From NCBI GenBank assembly GCA_016207625.1, contig JACQPF010000415.1, positions 1-5,313 on the forward strand: a stretch of DNA of 5,313 nucleotides, read 5' to 3'. The stretch comes from Elusimicrobiota bacterium. Lineage in GTDB: Bacteria; Elusimicrobiota; Elusimicrobia; FEN-1173. The position numbers and the translations under genes are program-made. Each line of letters begins with the position of its first letter. Position 1 is the stretch's first letter. The notes below the pieces were generated by a model. That model searched no databases, was not told where the DNA came from, and saw only the letters and a list, made by a program, of their open reading frames with translations. This document shows positions 1 through 5,313 of this stretch, in pieces.

Positions 1-839
1 CGCCCATACCGTTCCACCACGGTGCCTTCGATCGGCCAAGGGAGCCGGCCCTGTTTCTGCCGCGCGATGGGCGCGGATTTCGCCTTTTCCACTTTCTTTT
101 GCTGGGCCGTAGCGGCTTTTCGTTCCGCCTCATACTGCGCGATCAGCGATTGGATCATCTTCTCCAATTTCTTCGCCGAAGACTGCAGGTCGCGGATGTC
201 CTTCTCGAGAACGGCGCGCCGGCCCTGCACGGTGTTGTAGAGGGTCCGCATCCGGTGCTGGGCGCTTTTAAACCGCCCCTCTTCCTCTTCCTTTTGGAGG
301 CGGAGCTTTTGCAGCTCAATCTCAAGCTCCACCAATCGATCCCGAAGCCCCTCCACCTCCGCGTGATGGTCCAGGGCGAATTGGAGCCCCGTCATCTTGT
401 CTTCCAATGCGGCCCGCCGATACGCCAGCTCAACCGCCTGAGCGACGCCTTCCACCATGCGGCGTTCATAATATCGCTTCAATTCAAGCGCCAAAAGATC
501 TTCCCATTGGCCGATCCCCAGCCGAGATGACCATAGTCGCTCTTCCATGGACCGCCGTTTTTTTTCCGTTTCCCGGAGACGGCCTTGGACGCCTTTCAAC
601 GACCGCCGGGCGGTCTCTATTTCCAGCGAAATCCTTTCGACCTCTTCTTTCAGCTCCTTCGCCTTGCGTTCCGCCTGCTCTTTTTCCGATTCCTTCCGGG
701 ACAGCTCCTTCTTGATTTGGTCCAGGTCCTTTTGAGTGGAACGGATCTGCCGGTCTGTTTTGGCCGCCTGAAGCGCCGCCCCGGCCGTCAAGACGGCCGC
801 CAGGACCAGGACGCCGAGCGATGCCCGCCTAAGACTCAT
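1..839 (-). CDS. envC: EnvC-like murein hydrolase/activator, N-terminal part; C-terminus outside the window
   Basis: Open from ATG to the window edge: 279 complete codons without a stop. Residues 1 to about 25 form a signal peptide (SLRR, then a hydrophobic core from about 8 to 22, with likely cleavage near LQAAK). No lipobox cysteine is seen, so the protein is probably soluble in the periplasm or outside the membrane. Residues about 27-105 and 160-255 are strongly charged heptad-like helices rich in E, K, R, Q and L, the coiled coils typical of EnvC, CwlO and PcsB. Between them, about 106-155 may form the helical hairpin tip. GRLPWPIEGTVVERYG (264-279) is the classic entry into a peptidase M23/LytM domain. 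The zinc ligands lie beyond the edge, so whether it is an active endopeptidase or a catalytically dead activator cannot be told. The start lies inside the end of ftsX (11-base overlap), with no clear Shine-Dalgarno. FtsX extracytoplasmic domains are known to bind such coiled coils, so this is the likely FtsX partner. Confidence 0.9.
   Translation of the reverse strand, partial: MSLRRASLGVLVLAAVLTAGAALQAAKTDRQIRSTQKDLDQIKKELSRKESEKEQAERKAKELKEEVERISLEIETARRSLKGVQGRLRETEKKRRSMEERLWSSRLGIGQWEDLLALELKRYYERRMVEGVAQAVELAYRRAALEDKMTGLQFALDHHAEVEGLRDRLVELEIELQKLRLQKEEEEGRFKSAQHRMRTLYNTVQGRRAVLEKDIRDLQSSAKKLEKMIQSLIAQYEAERKAATAQQKKVEKAKSAPIARQKQGRLPWPIEGTVVERYG
829..839 (-). other. 11-base overlap of ftsX end and envC start
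   Basis: The minus strand reads ATGAGTCTTAG: the envC-like ATG is at 839-837 and the ftsX TAG stop at 831-829, in different frames. No clear Shine-Dalgarno sequence precedes the ATG, so translation of the hydrolase is probably coupled to that of FtsX. Confidence 0.75.
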
Positions 840-1623
840 GAAACGCTTCTTCGAGGAGGGCCAATAGAAGTCCCGCCGCGGCTCCCGCCCACAAATTCTT
901 CAAGGAACAGGGAGAGACGAACCTCTGCGAAAGGAATACGCCCAGGAGGCCGCCGAAAACCCCGAAGGAAACGCTCACTAAAACCCGCCCGAAGCGCAAC
1001 GGGGTTCGTAAAAAGAACAAGACCCGCCCGGCCAGGACCACGATGAGAAAACCGGTGACCCACAATATGCTCAATAACGCCAATTCCAGGCGGTAAAGGA
1101 CCTGTTGAAGCAGGCTCAAGCGCTCAACCCTCGGCTTGTCATAGCCGATGTGGTCCACCCCGTCCTGCGTTTCCATTTTTTGCGTGGCGTGCCTGAGAAC
1201 GTCCTCACGCAAAAAAAAGGGATCCCAGCGAACGGCAAAAGATTCCGGGAAGGGGTTGCGCCCGGTCAGCGTGAGGCTTTGAGAGAGGACTTCGTCTTGT
1301 TGAACGGACTCCAGCGCCTCTTCTTTTGAAGTGAAGCGGATATCGCGAATGCCGGGAAGGGATCGAATGACCTCTTCAAGATATCCTTTGTCCGCATGGC
1401 CTTTCAGAAAGACAACCCAGGAGATTTGCGATGATTCTTGAACGATGTGGCGGCGCAGCAACTCCTTTTGGTCGACCAAAAGAGACATCGCAAAAGCGGC
1501 CACAAGGCCGACCGCGGCAACGCTTCCATAAGCCCCGAACCGGGCATGCCATTCATGCCAAAGGGATGAAAAGAAAGACAGTGAGTTCACCTTTCTGCAT
1601 TTTTGTAACGCTTTAATAACCAT
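829..1623 (-). CDS. ftsX: Divergent FtsX-like cell-division permease subunit
   Basis: A 264-residue inner-membrane protein. FtsX normally pairs with the ATPase FtsE and, through its extracytoplasmic domain, activates a peptidoglycan hydrolase at the septum. Seen: a cytoplasmic N-terminus, a first membrane segment (about 31-50), an extracytoplasmic domain (about 51-178), and three further segments (about 181-203, 213-231, 243-259), which is the FtsX order. In the extracytoplasmic domain, FTSKEEALESVQQD (97-110) and NPFPESFAV (123-131) match the family's SKEEAL and NPLPxSFxV signatures. The loop between segments two and three, where FtsX usually carries a REEIEIMKLVGA-like coupling helix contacting FtsE, is only about nine residues and lacks that motif. 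No ftsE lies upstream; csaB is there instead. The ATG at 1623 is supported by TAAGGA ten bases upstream. The 3' end overlaps the next gene by 11 bases. The family call rests on topology, the two signatures and the envC-like neighbour. Confidence 0.86.
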   Translation of the reverse strand: MVIKALQKCRKVNSLSFFSSLWHEWHARFGAYGSVAAVGLVAAFAMSLLVDQKELLRRHIVQESSQISWVVFLKGHADKGYLEEVIRSLPGIRDIRFTSKEEALESVQQDEVLSQSLTLTGRNPFPESFAVRWDPFFLREDVLRHATQKMETQDGVDHIGYDKPRVERLSLLQQVLYRLELALLSILWVTGFLIVVLAGRVLFFLRTPLRFGRVLVSVSFGVFGGLLGVFLSQRFVSPCSLKNLWAGAAAGLLLALLEEAFHES

Positions 1624-1633
1624 TGTACCAAAT

Positions 1634-1639
1634 TCCTTA
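1634..1639 (-). promoter_or_regulatory. Ribosome binding site of ftsX
   Basis: TAAGGA on the minus strand, ten bases before the ftsX ATG, lies in the 24-base gap after csaB. It is the only recognisable Shine-Dalgarno sequence before a start in this window and supports 1623 as the true start rather than the GTG at codon 12, whose purine run directly abuts the codon. Confidence 0.7.
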
Positions 1640-1647
1640 CTGCGCTG

Positions 1648-2715
1648 TCAGATCGATTTTAGGAAAGCGTCGAGTTCGGAAAAAGAATGGAAGACATCCT
1701 TTTTACACAGATCGGAGAGGGAATAATTGTTTTCCGCACCCTTATCGCTTTCCCAACAGGTCGAGATGCGCGCGACAAGAGAACGGCCGTCCAGGTTCTC
1801 CGGCAAGAGCACGGGATCCCCCAGAAGTTCAGCAATATCCCCCACTTTTTGATGCCCGGCGACGGCGACGCAAGGCCGGCCCGCCAGGTGAGCCGCAAGC
1901 ACGCCGTGAAACCGCATGCTGATCACGATGTCATACCGGCGAATCACGTCGAAAAGGTCTTGAGCCGTTGTCCAGGATTCCAACCGATGGAAAAAACGCA
2001 AGCCGGCCCGGAGACGGCTCAAAGAGGGCATGTCCAATTCCGGATGAAAAGCGAGGAACCCATGAGCCCAATGCGCGTGTTCCGCGACGAAATTAAGGGC
2101 CTTTGTCCAGAGCTCGATTTCAGAACCGTTTTTCCCTGGAAACCTCAAAATCCAGAGAACGCGCCCCAAGCCCTCGGATGGCGCCTCCCGCTCGACGGCC
2201 CATGACCACACGGGATCCGGTACGACGGCCGTCGCGCGGCGAACGCCTCCCCGGCGCAAGATCTCCGCCGTTTTTTCATCCCGGACCCAGAGCGCTTTTG
2301 CCTGCCTTAAGACAAGCGCTGTGAGACGGCGGCCCCACCACGGCATGCGGGGATCGATCCCCACCCCAAAAACAACGAAAGAACATCCCATGCACCTCGC
2401 CAAAACCGGCAGGAGGAGATAATAAAAAAGGCTCGCCACGCTGGTCCGCGCTTGGAACAGTTCCCCTCCGCCAAGCACAAGGGCCCGCGAGCGGAGAAAC
2501 GCCCGCGTCAGCGAGACGATGTTCCATCGATCGATCACTTCACAATGGCCGTCAGGGGAATACCGCCGGAGGTCTTTTGCGGTCGCTTCGGGACGATTTG
2601 AGAGGATGATCCACCGGCGGGAACGGACATGGGTTGCGACCGATTGCAGGATCAGCTCGTCGCCCGCGTTGCCGAAACCGAAATATCCGGCCAGGACGCA
2701 CGCGTCGCGGCTCAT
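1648..2715 (-). CDS. csaB: Polysaccharide pyruvyl transferase CsaB
   Basis: This 355-residue enzyme is predicted to transfer pyruvate from phosphoenolpyruvate to a sugar of a cell-wall polysaccharide, forming a ketal; in S-layer bacteria that group is bound by SLH domains. It has no signal peptide, as expected for a cytoplasmic enzyme working on lipid-linked precursors. Seen: the N-terminal GYFGFGNAGDELIL (10-23), LGGGELFQARTSVASLFYYL (81-100), FGVGIDP (116-122), an LWVRDEKTAEILRRGGV segment (142-158), VPDPVW (165-170), and the C-terminal SMRFHGVLAAHLAGRP (266-281) followed by HQKVGDIAELLG (288-299). These follow the pyruvyl transferase family pattern (PF04230). CsaB proteins usually read QDxTS after the GGG motif; here it is QARTS, so the aspartate is replaced. 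The ATG at 2715 overlaps the DUF5693 stop and puts the first motif at the usual distance from the start; upstream in-frame codons lie inside the DUF5693 gene. The Shine-Dalgarno sequence is weak, suggesting coupling. The last 30 codons are richer in A/T than the rest. Confidence 0.92.
   Translation of the reverse strand: MSRDACVLAGYFGFGNAGDELILQSVATHVRSRRWIILSNRPEATAKDLRRYSPDGHCEVIDRWNIVSLTRAFLRSRALVLGGGELFQARTSVASLFYYLLLPVLARCMGCSFVVFGVGIDPRMPWWGRRLTALVLRQAKALWVRDEKTAEILRRGGVRRATAVVPDPVWSWAVEREAPSEGLGRVLWILRFPGKNGSEIELWTKALNFVAEHAHWAHGFLAFHPELDMPSLSRLRAGLRFFHRLESWTTAQDLFDVIRRYDIVISMRFHGVLAAHLAGRPCVAVAGHQKVGDIAELLGDPVLLPENLDGRSLVARISTCWESDKGAENNYSLSDLCKKDVFHSFSELDAFLKSI
2712..2715 (-). other. 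ATGA start/stop overlap, DUF5693 gene to csaB
   Basis: The csaB ATG (2715-2713) and the DUF5693 stop TGA (2714-2712) form the four-base ATGA typical of translationally coupled genes. This tight joint suggests that the two products are made in a fixed ratio and act together. Confidence 0.8.
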
Positions 2716-4187
2716 GCGGTTCGTCCAAGCCTCAGCTTCTCCCAAACGCGCAGGAGGAGGATCAGCCCGATGCCGATCAGGCTTCCCAGCCACACGCCGT
2801 GTCCCGTCCGCACGAGGGAAACGGCGAGCGGCACGTGGGGATGGCAGAACGTGTTCACGATCGACAACTGGCCGATGAAACCCGCGAGGAGCAGGGGGCG
2901 CGCGCCGTAATGATGGTACATGTAGAACCCCAGCCAGAGCAACGGGTGTCCGATGAAGAACTCCTTAAAACGGGGACGCACGCCGAAAACGACTTCCAAA
3001 AAGCCCCGGAATTCCTGCTCCACCGCGCCCGCATCGACGACTGATCCGTGGCCGCTTCGAAGGAGGTAGAGAGTCGCCAAGGCGCCGCCCAAGACGAAGA
3101 GGACGGCCGTTCCGACCGTCAGCGGCCTCCTCCAATAGTCCCGGATCTGAGAGGGCGGGTAAAGGCTTAAAAACAGGAGGCCCAAAGGCAACGCCAGGGC
3201 CAGTTTCACCCCGCGGAACCGGGAAAAACCCAGGGCGAAATCCGGCGAGGAAAGGAGGGCCGCCACGAGAAGCGCGGCCGCGGTGCTGAAAACGGTCATT
3301 GCAAAAAACGAAACGGACGGGCGGGCTCGCCAGGACGTCACCCACCTCATGGCCAGGACGGGGAGGAGGCAGGCGGCCGCGAGGGCCATCGCGGCCCGGA
3401 CTCGCGAGGGCAGGTCCCAACGCGGTCTTGGCCATTGATCGTATCGCGCCTCAGCCTCTCGCAGAGCAAACCCGTTCCCCTTCAGCGCGTCCGTCAGGGA
3501 TTCGACATAGGCGAGATTTTGCTCCGGGGAGAGCGTCGGGAAGAACCGGACATAAAGGAAGCGGATCCCCCGCTCGCGAACGGCGCGGATGAACCGGGGA
3601 ATCACTTGCGCGGGAACGGCGCGAGCCATCTCCTCTTCGTCCAGGGAATGGGCCCGGACGGCCCGCTTCGGGAACTGTGAAACGAAAAAACCCAAGCCGG
3701 CCTGGCGGCTGAATTCCGTCCACGGCAGTTTCCAAGGGAAAGATCCCGCCCAACGAAGGAAGGGGGAGGGATGGGGATGCATCGGCACAAAGGGTCCGGC
3801 GACAAGCAAATTCTTGACCCTTTGAAGGCGCGGGCCGTCTCCCTCGAAGGAAGCGATGGAGAAAGGCTCCGGTTGCGGCCGGAGCGTCAACGAGAGCCGG
3901 CCGTCCAAGAGAGGCATCCATTCGCCCAGCGCACCGTCGAGCGGGGCCCCGGCGATCGGCCAATAGACCGCCACGGAAGACACCCCAAGATCGGCCAGGC
4001 GAGTCAACGCTCGGGACATGGCCTCCCGATCGTTTTGCAACAGGGAGCGGAGCTCCTCCCCGTCAACGCAGATCTCCACGGCGCGGTCTCTCTCCCATGC
4101 CCAGCGCCGCGAGAGAGAAAGGGCCGTGAATGACAACGCCGCCAGGGCGATCCCCATGGCGGCCATGAATATGATTCTTTTCAACAT
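2712..4187 (-). CDS. DUF5693 family polytopic membrane protein, partner of CsaB
   Basis: A 491-residue membrane protein of unknown biochemical function. An N-terminal membrane segment (about 5-25, preceded by MLKR) is followed by a soluble, probably extracytoplasmic domain (about 26-260) and then some seven hydrophobic segments (about 261-280, 294-312, 327-342, 357-376, 409-425, 430-447, 462-480). Family-like stretches are VEICVDGEELRSLL near 37, GIRFLYVRFFP near 207, RFKEFFIGHPLLWLG (406-420) and NTFCHPHVPLAVSLVRT (445-461). From memory, DUF5693 genes often sit next to csaB, and here the two overlap as ATGA, which supports the assignment. It also looks shorter than the 600-plus residues I recall as typical. 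The chosen ATG at 4187 overlaps the glgA stop by one base. The frame is open upstream to 4322, but only inside glgA. No Shine-Dalgarno sequence is visible, so translation is probably coupled. A role in export, polymerisation or attachment of a pyruvylated wall polymer is inference. Confidence 0.82.
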   Translation of the reverse strand: MLKRIIFMAAMGIALAALSFTALSLSRRWAWERDRAVEICVDGEELRSLLQNDREAMSRALTRLADLGVSSVAVYWPIAGAPLDGALGEWMPLLDGRLSLTLRPQPEPFSIASFEGDGPRLQRVKNLLVAGPFVPMHPHPSPFLRWAGSFPWKLPWTEFSRQAGLGFFVSQFPKRAVRAHSLDEEEMARAVPAQVIPRFIRAVRERGIRFLYVRFFPTLSPEQNLAYVESLTDALKGNGFALREAEARYDQWPRPRWDLPSRVRAAMALAAACLLPVLAMRWVTSWRARPSVSFFAMTVFSTAAALLVAALLSSPDFALGFSRFRGVKLALALPLGLLFLSLYPPSQIRDYWRRPLTVGTAVLFVLGGALATLYLLRSGHGSVVDAGAVEQEFRGFLEVVFGVRPRFKEFFIGHPLLWLGFYMYHHYGARPLLLAGFIGQLSIVNTFCHPHVPLAVSLVRTGHGVWLGSLIGIGLILLLRVWEKLRLGRTA

Positions 4188-4189
4188 CA
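4185..4189 (-). other. TGATG stop/start overlap, glgA to DUF5693 gene
   Basis: The glgA stop TGA (4189-4187) and the DUF5693 start ATG (4187-4185) share base 4187. The bases just upstream on the minus strand are a pyrimidine run (CTCCTCCCCC), the opposite of a Shine-Dalgarno sequence, so termination-reinitiation by the same ribosome is the likely way the second gene is translated. Confidence 0.75.
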
Positions 4190-5313
4190 ATCGGGGGAGG
4201 AGTGCTGCTTTCGCGACAAGGCCAATCGGTAGATCTCCAGGTATTTCTCGACGGACTGCTCCCATCCGAAGGAACAAGCCATCCCTCGCCCCATCAATTT
4301 CTTCCAAACATCGGGCGCCCAACGGTACAGGCGGACCGCGTTCAGAAGAGCCTGGCGGTAAGCGGGCGTGCCGATCTCGGTCGAGACGAAGCCCAGGCCC
4401 TTTCGGGCTTGCGGATCAAAAGGGGTGACCGTGTCCTTCAACCCGCCCGTCGGGGTGACCACGGGCACCGCGCCATAGCGGAGGGCGATCATCTGCCCGA
4501 GCCCGCAGGGCTCGAACCGGGAAGGCATCAGGAAGATGTCGCATCCGGCGTAGATCTTATGGGCCAACGGCTCATTGAAATTGGAGGACACGGAGGCCTG
4601 GTGCGGGTATTTTCGCGCCAGGAGCCTCAAGGTGGCGAGGTAGCTCCTCTCGCCCTGCCCCAACACGCTGATTTGAACGCCGTCCCGGAGGAATTCTTCG
4701 ACGATGTCCAAGAGGATGTCGAACCCCTTCTGCGGGTCCAGGCGGGACACCATTCCGAGGATCGGCGCGCGCGGGTCCTCCGTTAAGCGGGAGATCCTCT
4801 GGAGCTCCGCCTTATCTAAAGCGCGAGGCTCCAAGCGCTTGGCCGTGAAAGGATGGGGGATCAGGGGATCCTTCGCCGGGTTCCATTCCTTCAAATCAAT
4901 GCCGTTCAGTATCCCGAAGAAATCCTTCGTCCTTTTCTGCAAGAGGCCTTCCATGCCTCTCCCGTACGCGTTGGTGGTTTGGACTTCCTGCGCGTAAGCG
5001 GGGCTGACGGTGTTCAAGATCGTGGCGTAGGCGAGGCCGGCCTTGAGGAAATTCATTTGATCATAGAACTCCAACCCGTCCGGAGTGAAGTCTGCCCAAG
5101 AGAAACCCGCATGAAACAATGTGTTCTTAGGGAAAAGGCCTTGATAGGCGATGTTGTGGATGGTGAAAACCGTGGCGGTGGGAATGAAGAAGGCGTCGAT
5201 CCGGTAGACGGTTTTCAAATAGGCGGGGATGAGACCCGTCTGCCAATCCTGCGCGTGGATGATGTCCGGGCGGAAATCCAGCGCTTTGGCGGTTTCCAGG
5301 ACCGCGCGGGAAA
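4187..5313 (-). CDS. glgA: Glycogen synthase (GT5, ADP-glucose type), 3' part; start lies outside the window
   Basis: Cytoplasmic glycosyltransferase that extends alpha-1,4-glucan chains from a nucleotide-glucose donor (ADP-glucose in most bacteria). The visible 374 residues cover roughly the last three quarters of a family of about 480. Seen in fragment numbering: HAQDWQTG (19-26) of the N-terminal Rossmann lobe, TIHNIAYQG (about 50-58), GILNGID near 132, SRLDPQKG (189-196), SRFEPCGLGQ (264-273) with the conserved glutamate of the retaining GT-B active site, and TGGLKDTV (288-295). The C-terminal FGWEQSVEKYLEIYR segment is also typical. The frame stays open to the window edge, so the TTG at 5218 is an internal leucine codon and not the start. 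The N-terminal KTGGL donor-binding motif must lie upstream, out of view. The TGA stop shares one base with the next gene's ATG. No inactivating change is visible. Confidence 0.96.
   Translation of the reverse strand, partial: SRAVLETAKALDFRPDIIHAQDWQTGLIPAYLKTVYRIDAFFIPTATVFTIHNIAYQGLFPKNTLFHAGFSWADFTPDGLEFYDQMNFLKAGLAYATILNTVSPAYAQEVQTTNAYGRGMEGLLQKRTKDFFGILNGIDLKEWNPAKDPLIPHPFTAKRLEPRALDKAELQRISRLTEDPRAPILGMVSRLDPQKGFDILLDIVEEFLRDGVQISVLGQGERSYLATLRLLARKYPHQASVSSNFNEPLAHKIYAGCDIFLMPSRFEPCGLGQMIALRYGAVPVVTPTGGLKDTVTPFDPQARKGLGFVSTEIGTPAYRQALLNAVRLYRWAPDVWKKLMGRGMACSFGWEQSVEKYLEIYRLALSRKQHSSPD

Noticed and set aside
99..1046. Plus-strand open frames at 99-530 and 585-1046 as genes
   Set aside because: They lie opposite the envC-like and ftsX genes. 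The leucine-, arginine- and proline-rich translations are what an antisense reading of coiled-coil codons gives, and there are no start signals or motifs.
1588..1590. GTG at codon 12 of ftsX as an alternative start
   Set aside because: The purine run AGAAAG lies directly against the codon, leaving no spacing, while the ATG at 1623 has a properly spaced TAAGGA.
1624..1647. Terminator between csaB and ftsX
   Set aside because: The 24-base gap contains no inverted repeat followed by a T run on the minus strand.
2716..2793. Longer N-terminus for CsaB starting at 2793
   Set aside because: The extra 26 residues lie within the DUF5693 gene and look like out-of-frame reading (rich in P, R, A); the ATG at 2715 gives the usual short lead to the first motif.
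4188..4322. Longer N-terminus for the DUF5693 protein starting at 4322
   Set aside because: The extra 45 residues lie wholly inside glgA in another frame, have no family character, and would put a charged segment before the natural MLKR membrane start.
4202..4786. Plus-strand open frame of 194 codons opposite glgA
   Set aside because: It is antisense to a strongly conserved coding region; its composition is that of a GC-rich shadow frame and no domain is recognisable.
5216..5218. TTG at 5218 as the start of a 343-residue glycogen synthase
   Set aside because: The same frame continues to the window edge and encodes SRAVLETAKALDFRPDIIHA followed by QDWQTGLIPAYL, a conserved part of GlgA, so the TTG is an internal leucine codon.

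Overview
All five genes in this window lie on the minus strand and are packed head to tail with almost no spacer, so the region reads as one operon transcribed from right to left. In transcription order they are the 3' part of glgA (glycogen synthase), a DUF5693-type polytopic membrane protein, csaB (polysaccharide pyruvyl transferase), ftsX (cell-division ABC-type membrane subunit), and the 5' part of an EnvC-like peptidoglycan hydrolase or hydrolase activator. The window cuts both end genes. No RNA genes, mobile elements, CRISPR arrays or notable repeats were seen, and no non-coding stretch exceeds about 25 bases.

The sequence is GC-rich with compact gene spacing, and every visible start is ATG. 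The proteins point to a bacterium with a peptidoglycan wall that decorates a cell-wall polymer with pyruvate ketals, as CsaB does in S-layer-bearing bacteria. The host phylum cannot be fixed from this sequence. The CsaB/DUF5693 pair is best known to me from Firmicutes-like and other S-layer-bearing lineages, and the divergence of all five proteins would fit an uncultured lineage. That placement is inference.

Layout: glgA (4187-5313, partial) shares one base with the DUF5693 gene (2712-4187) as TGATG. The DUF5693 gene overlaps csaB (1648-2715) as ATGA. A 24-base spacer with the operon's only clear Shine-Dalgarno sequence leads into ftsX (829-1623). The envC-like gene (1-839) starts inside the end of ftsX with an 11-base overlap. 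The EnvC-like reading frame is open from its ATG to the window edge (279 codons) and stops just as its M23/LytM domain begins.

How the genes may work together: CsaB and the DUF5693 protein probably make or handle a pyruvylated secondary wall polymer. FtsX and the EnvC-like protein form the usual module that opens peptidoglycan at division. Their shared transcript suggests that wall-polymer modification and septal wall cleavage are co-expressed, with glycogen synthesis upstream. The most unusual point is that this FtsX has no ftsE beside it and appears to lack most of the cytoplasmic loop that normally docks to the FtsE ATPase. I found no convincing evidence of an entirely new system.
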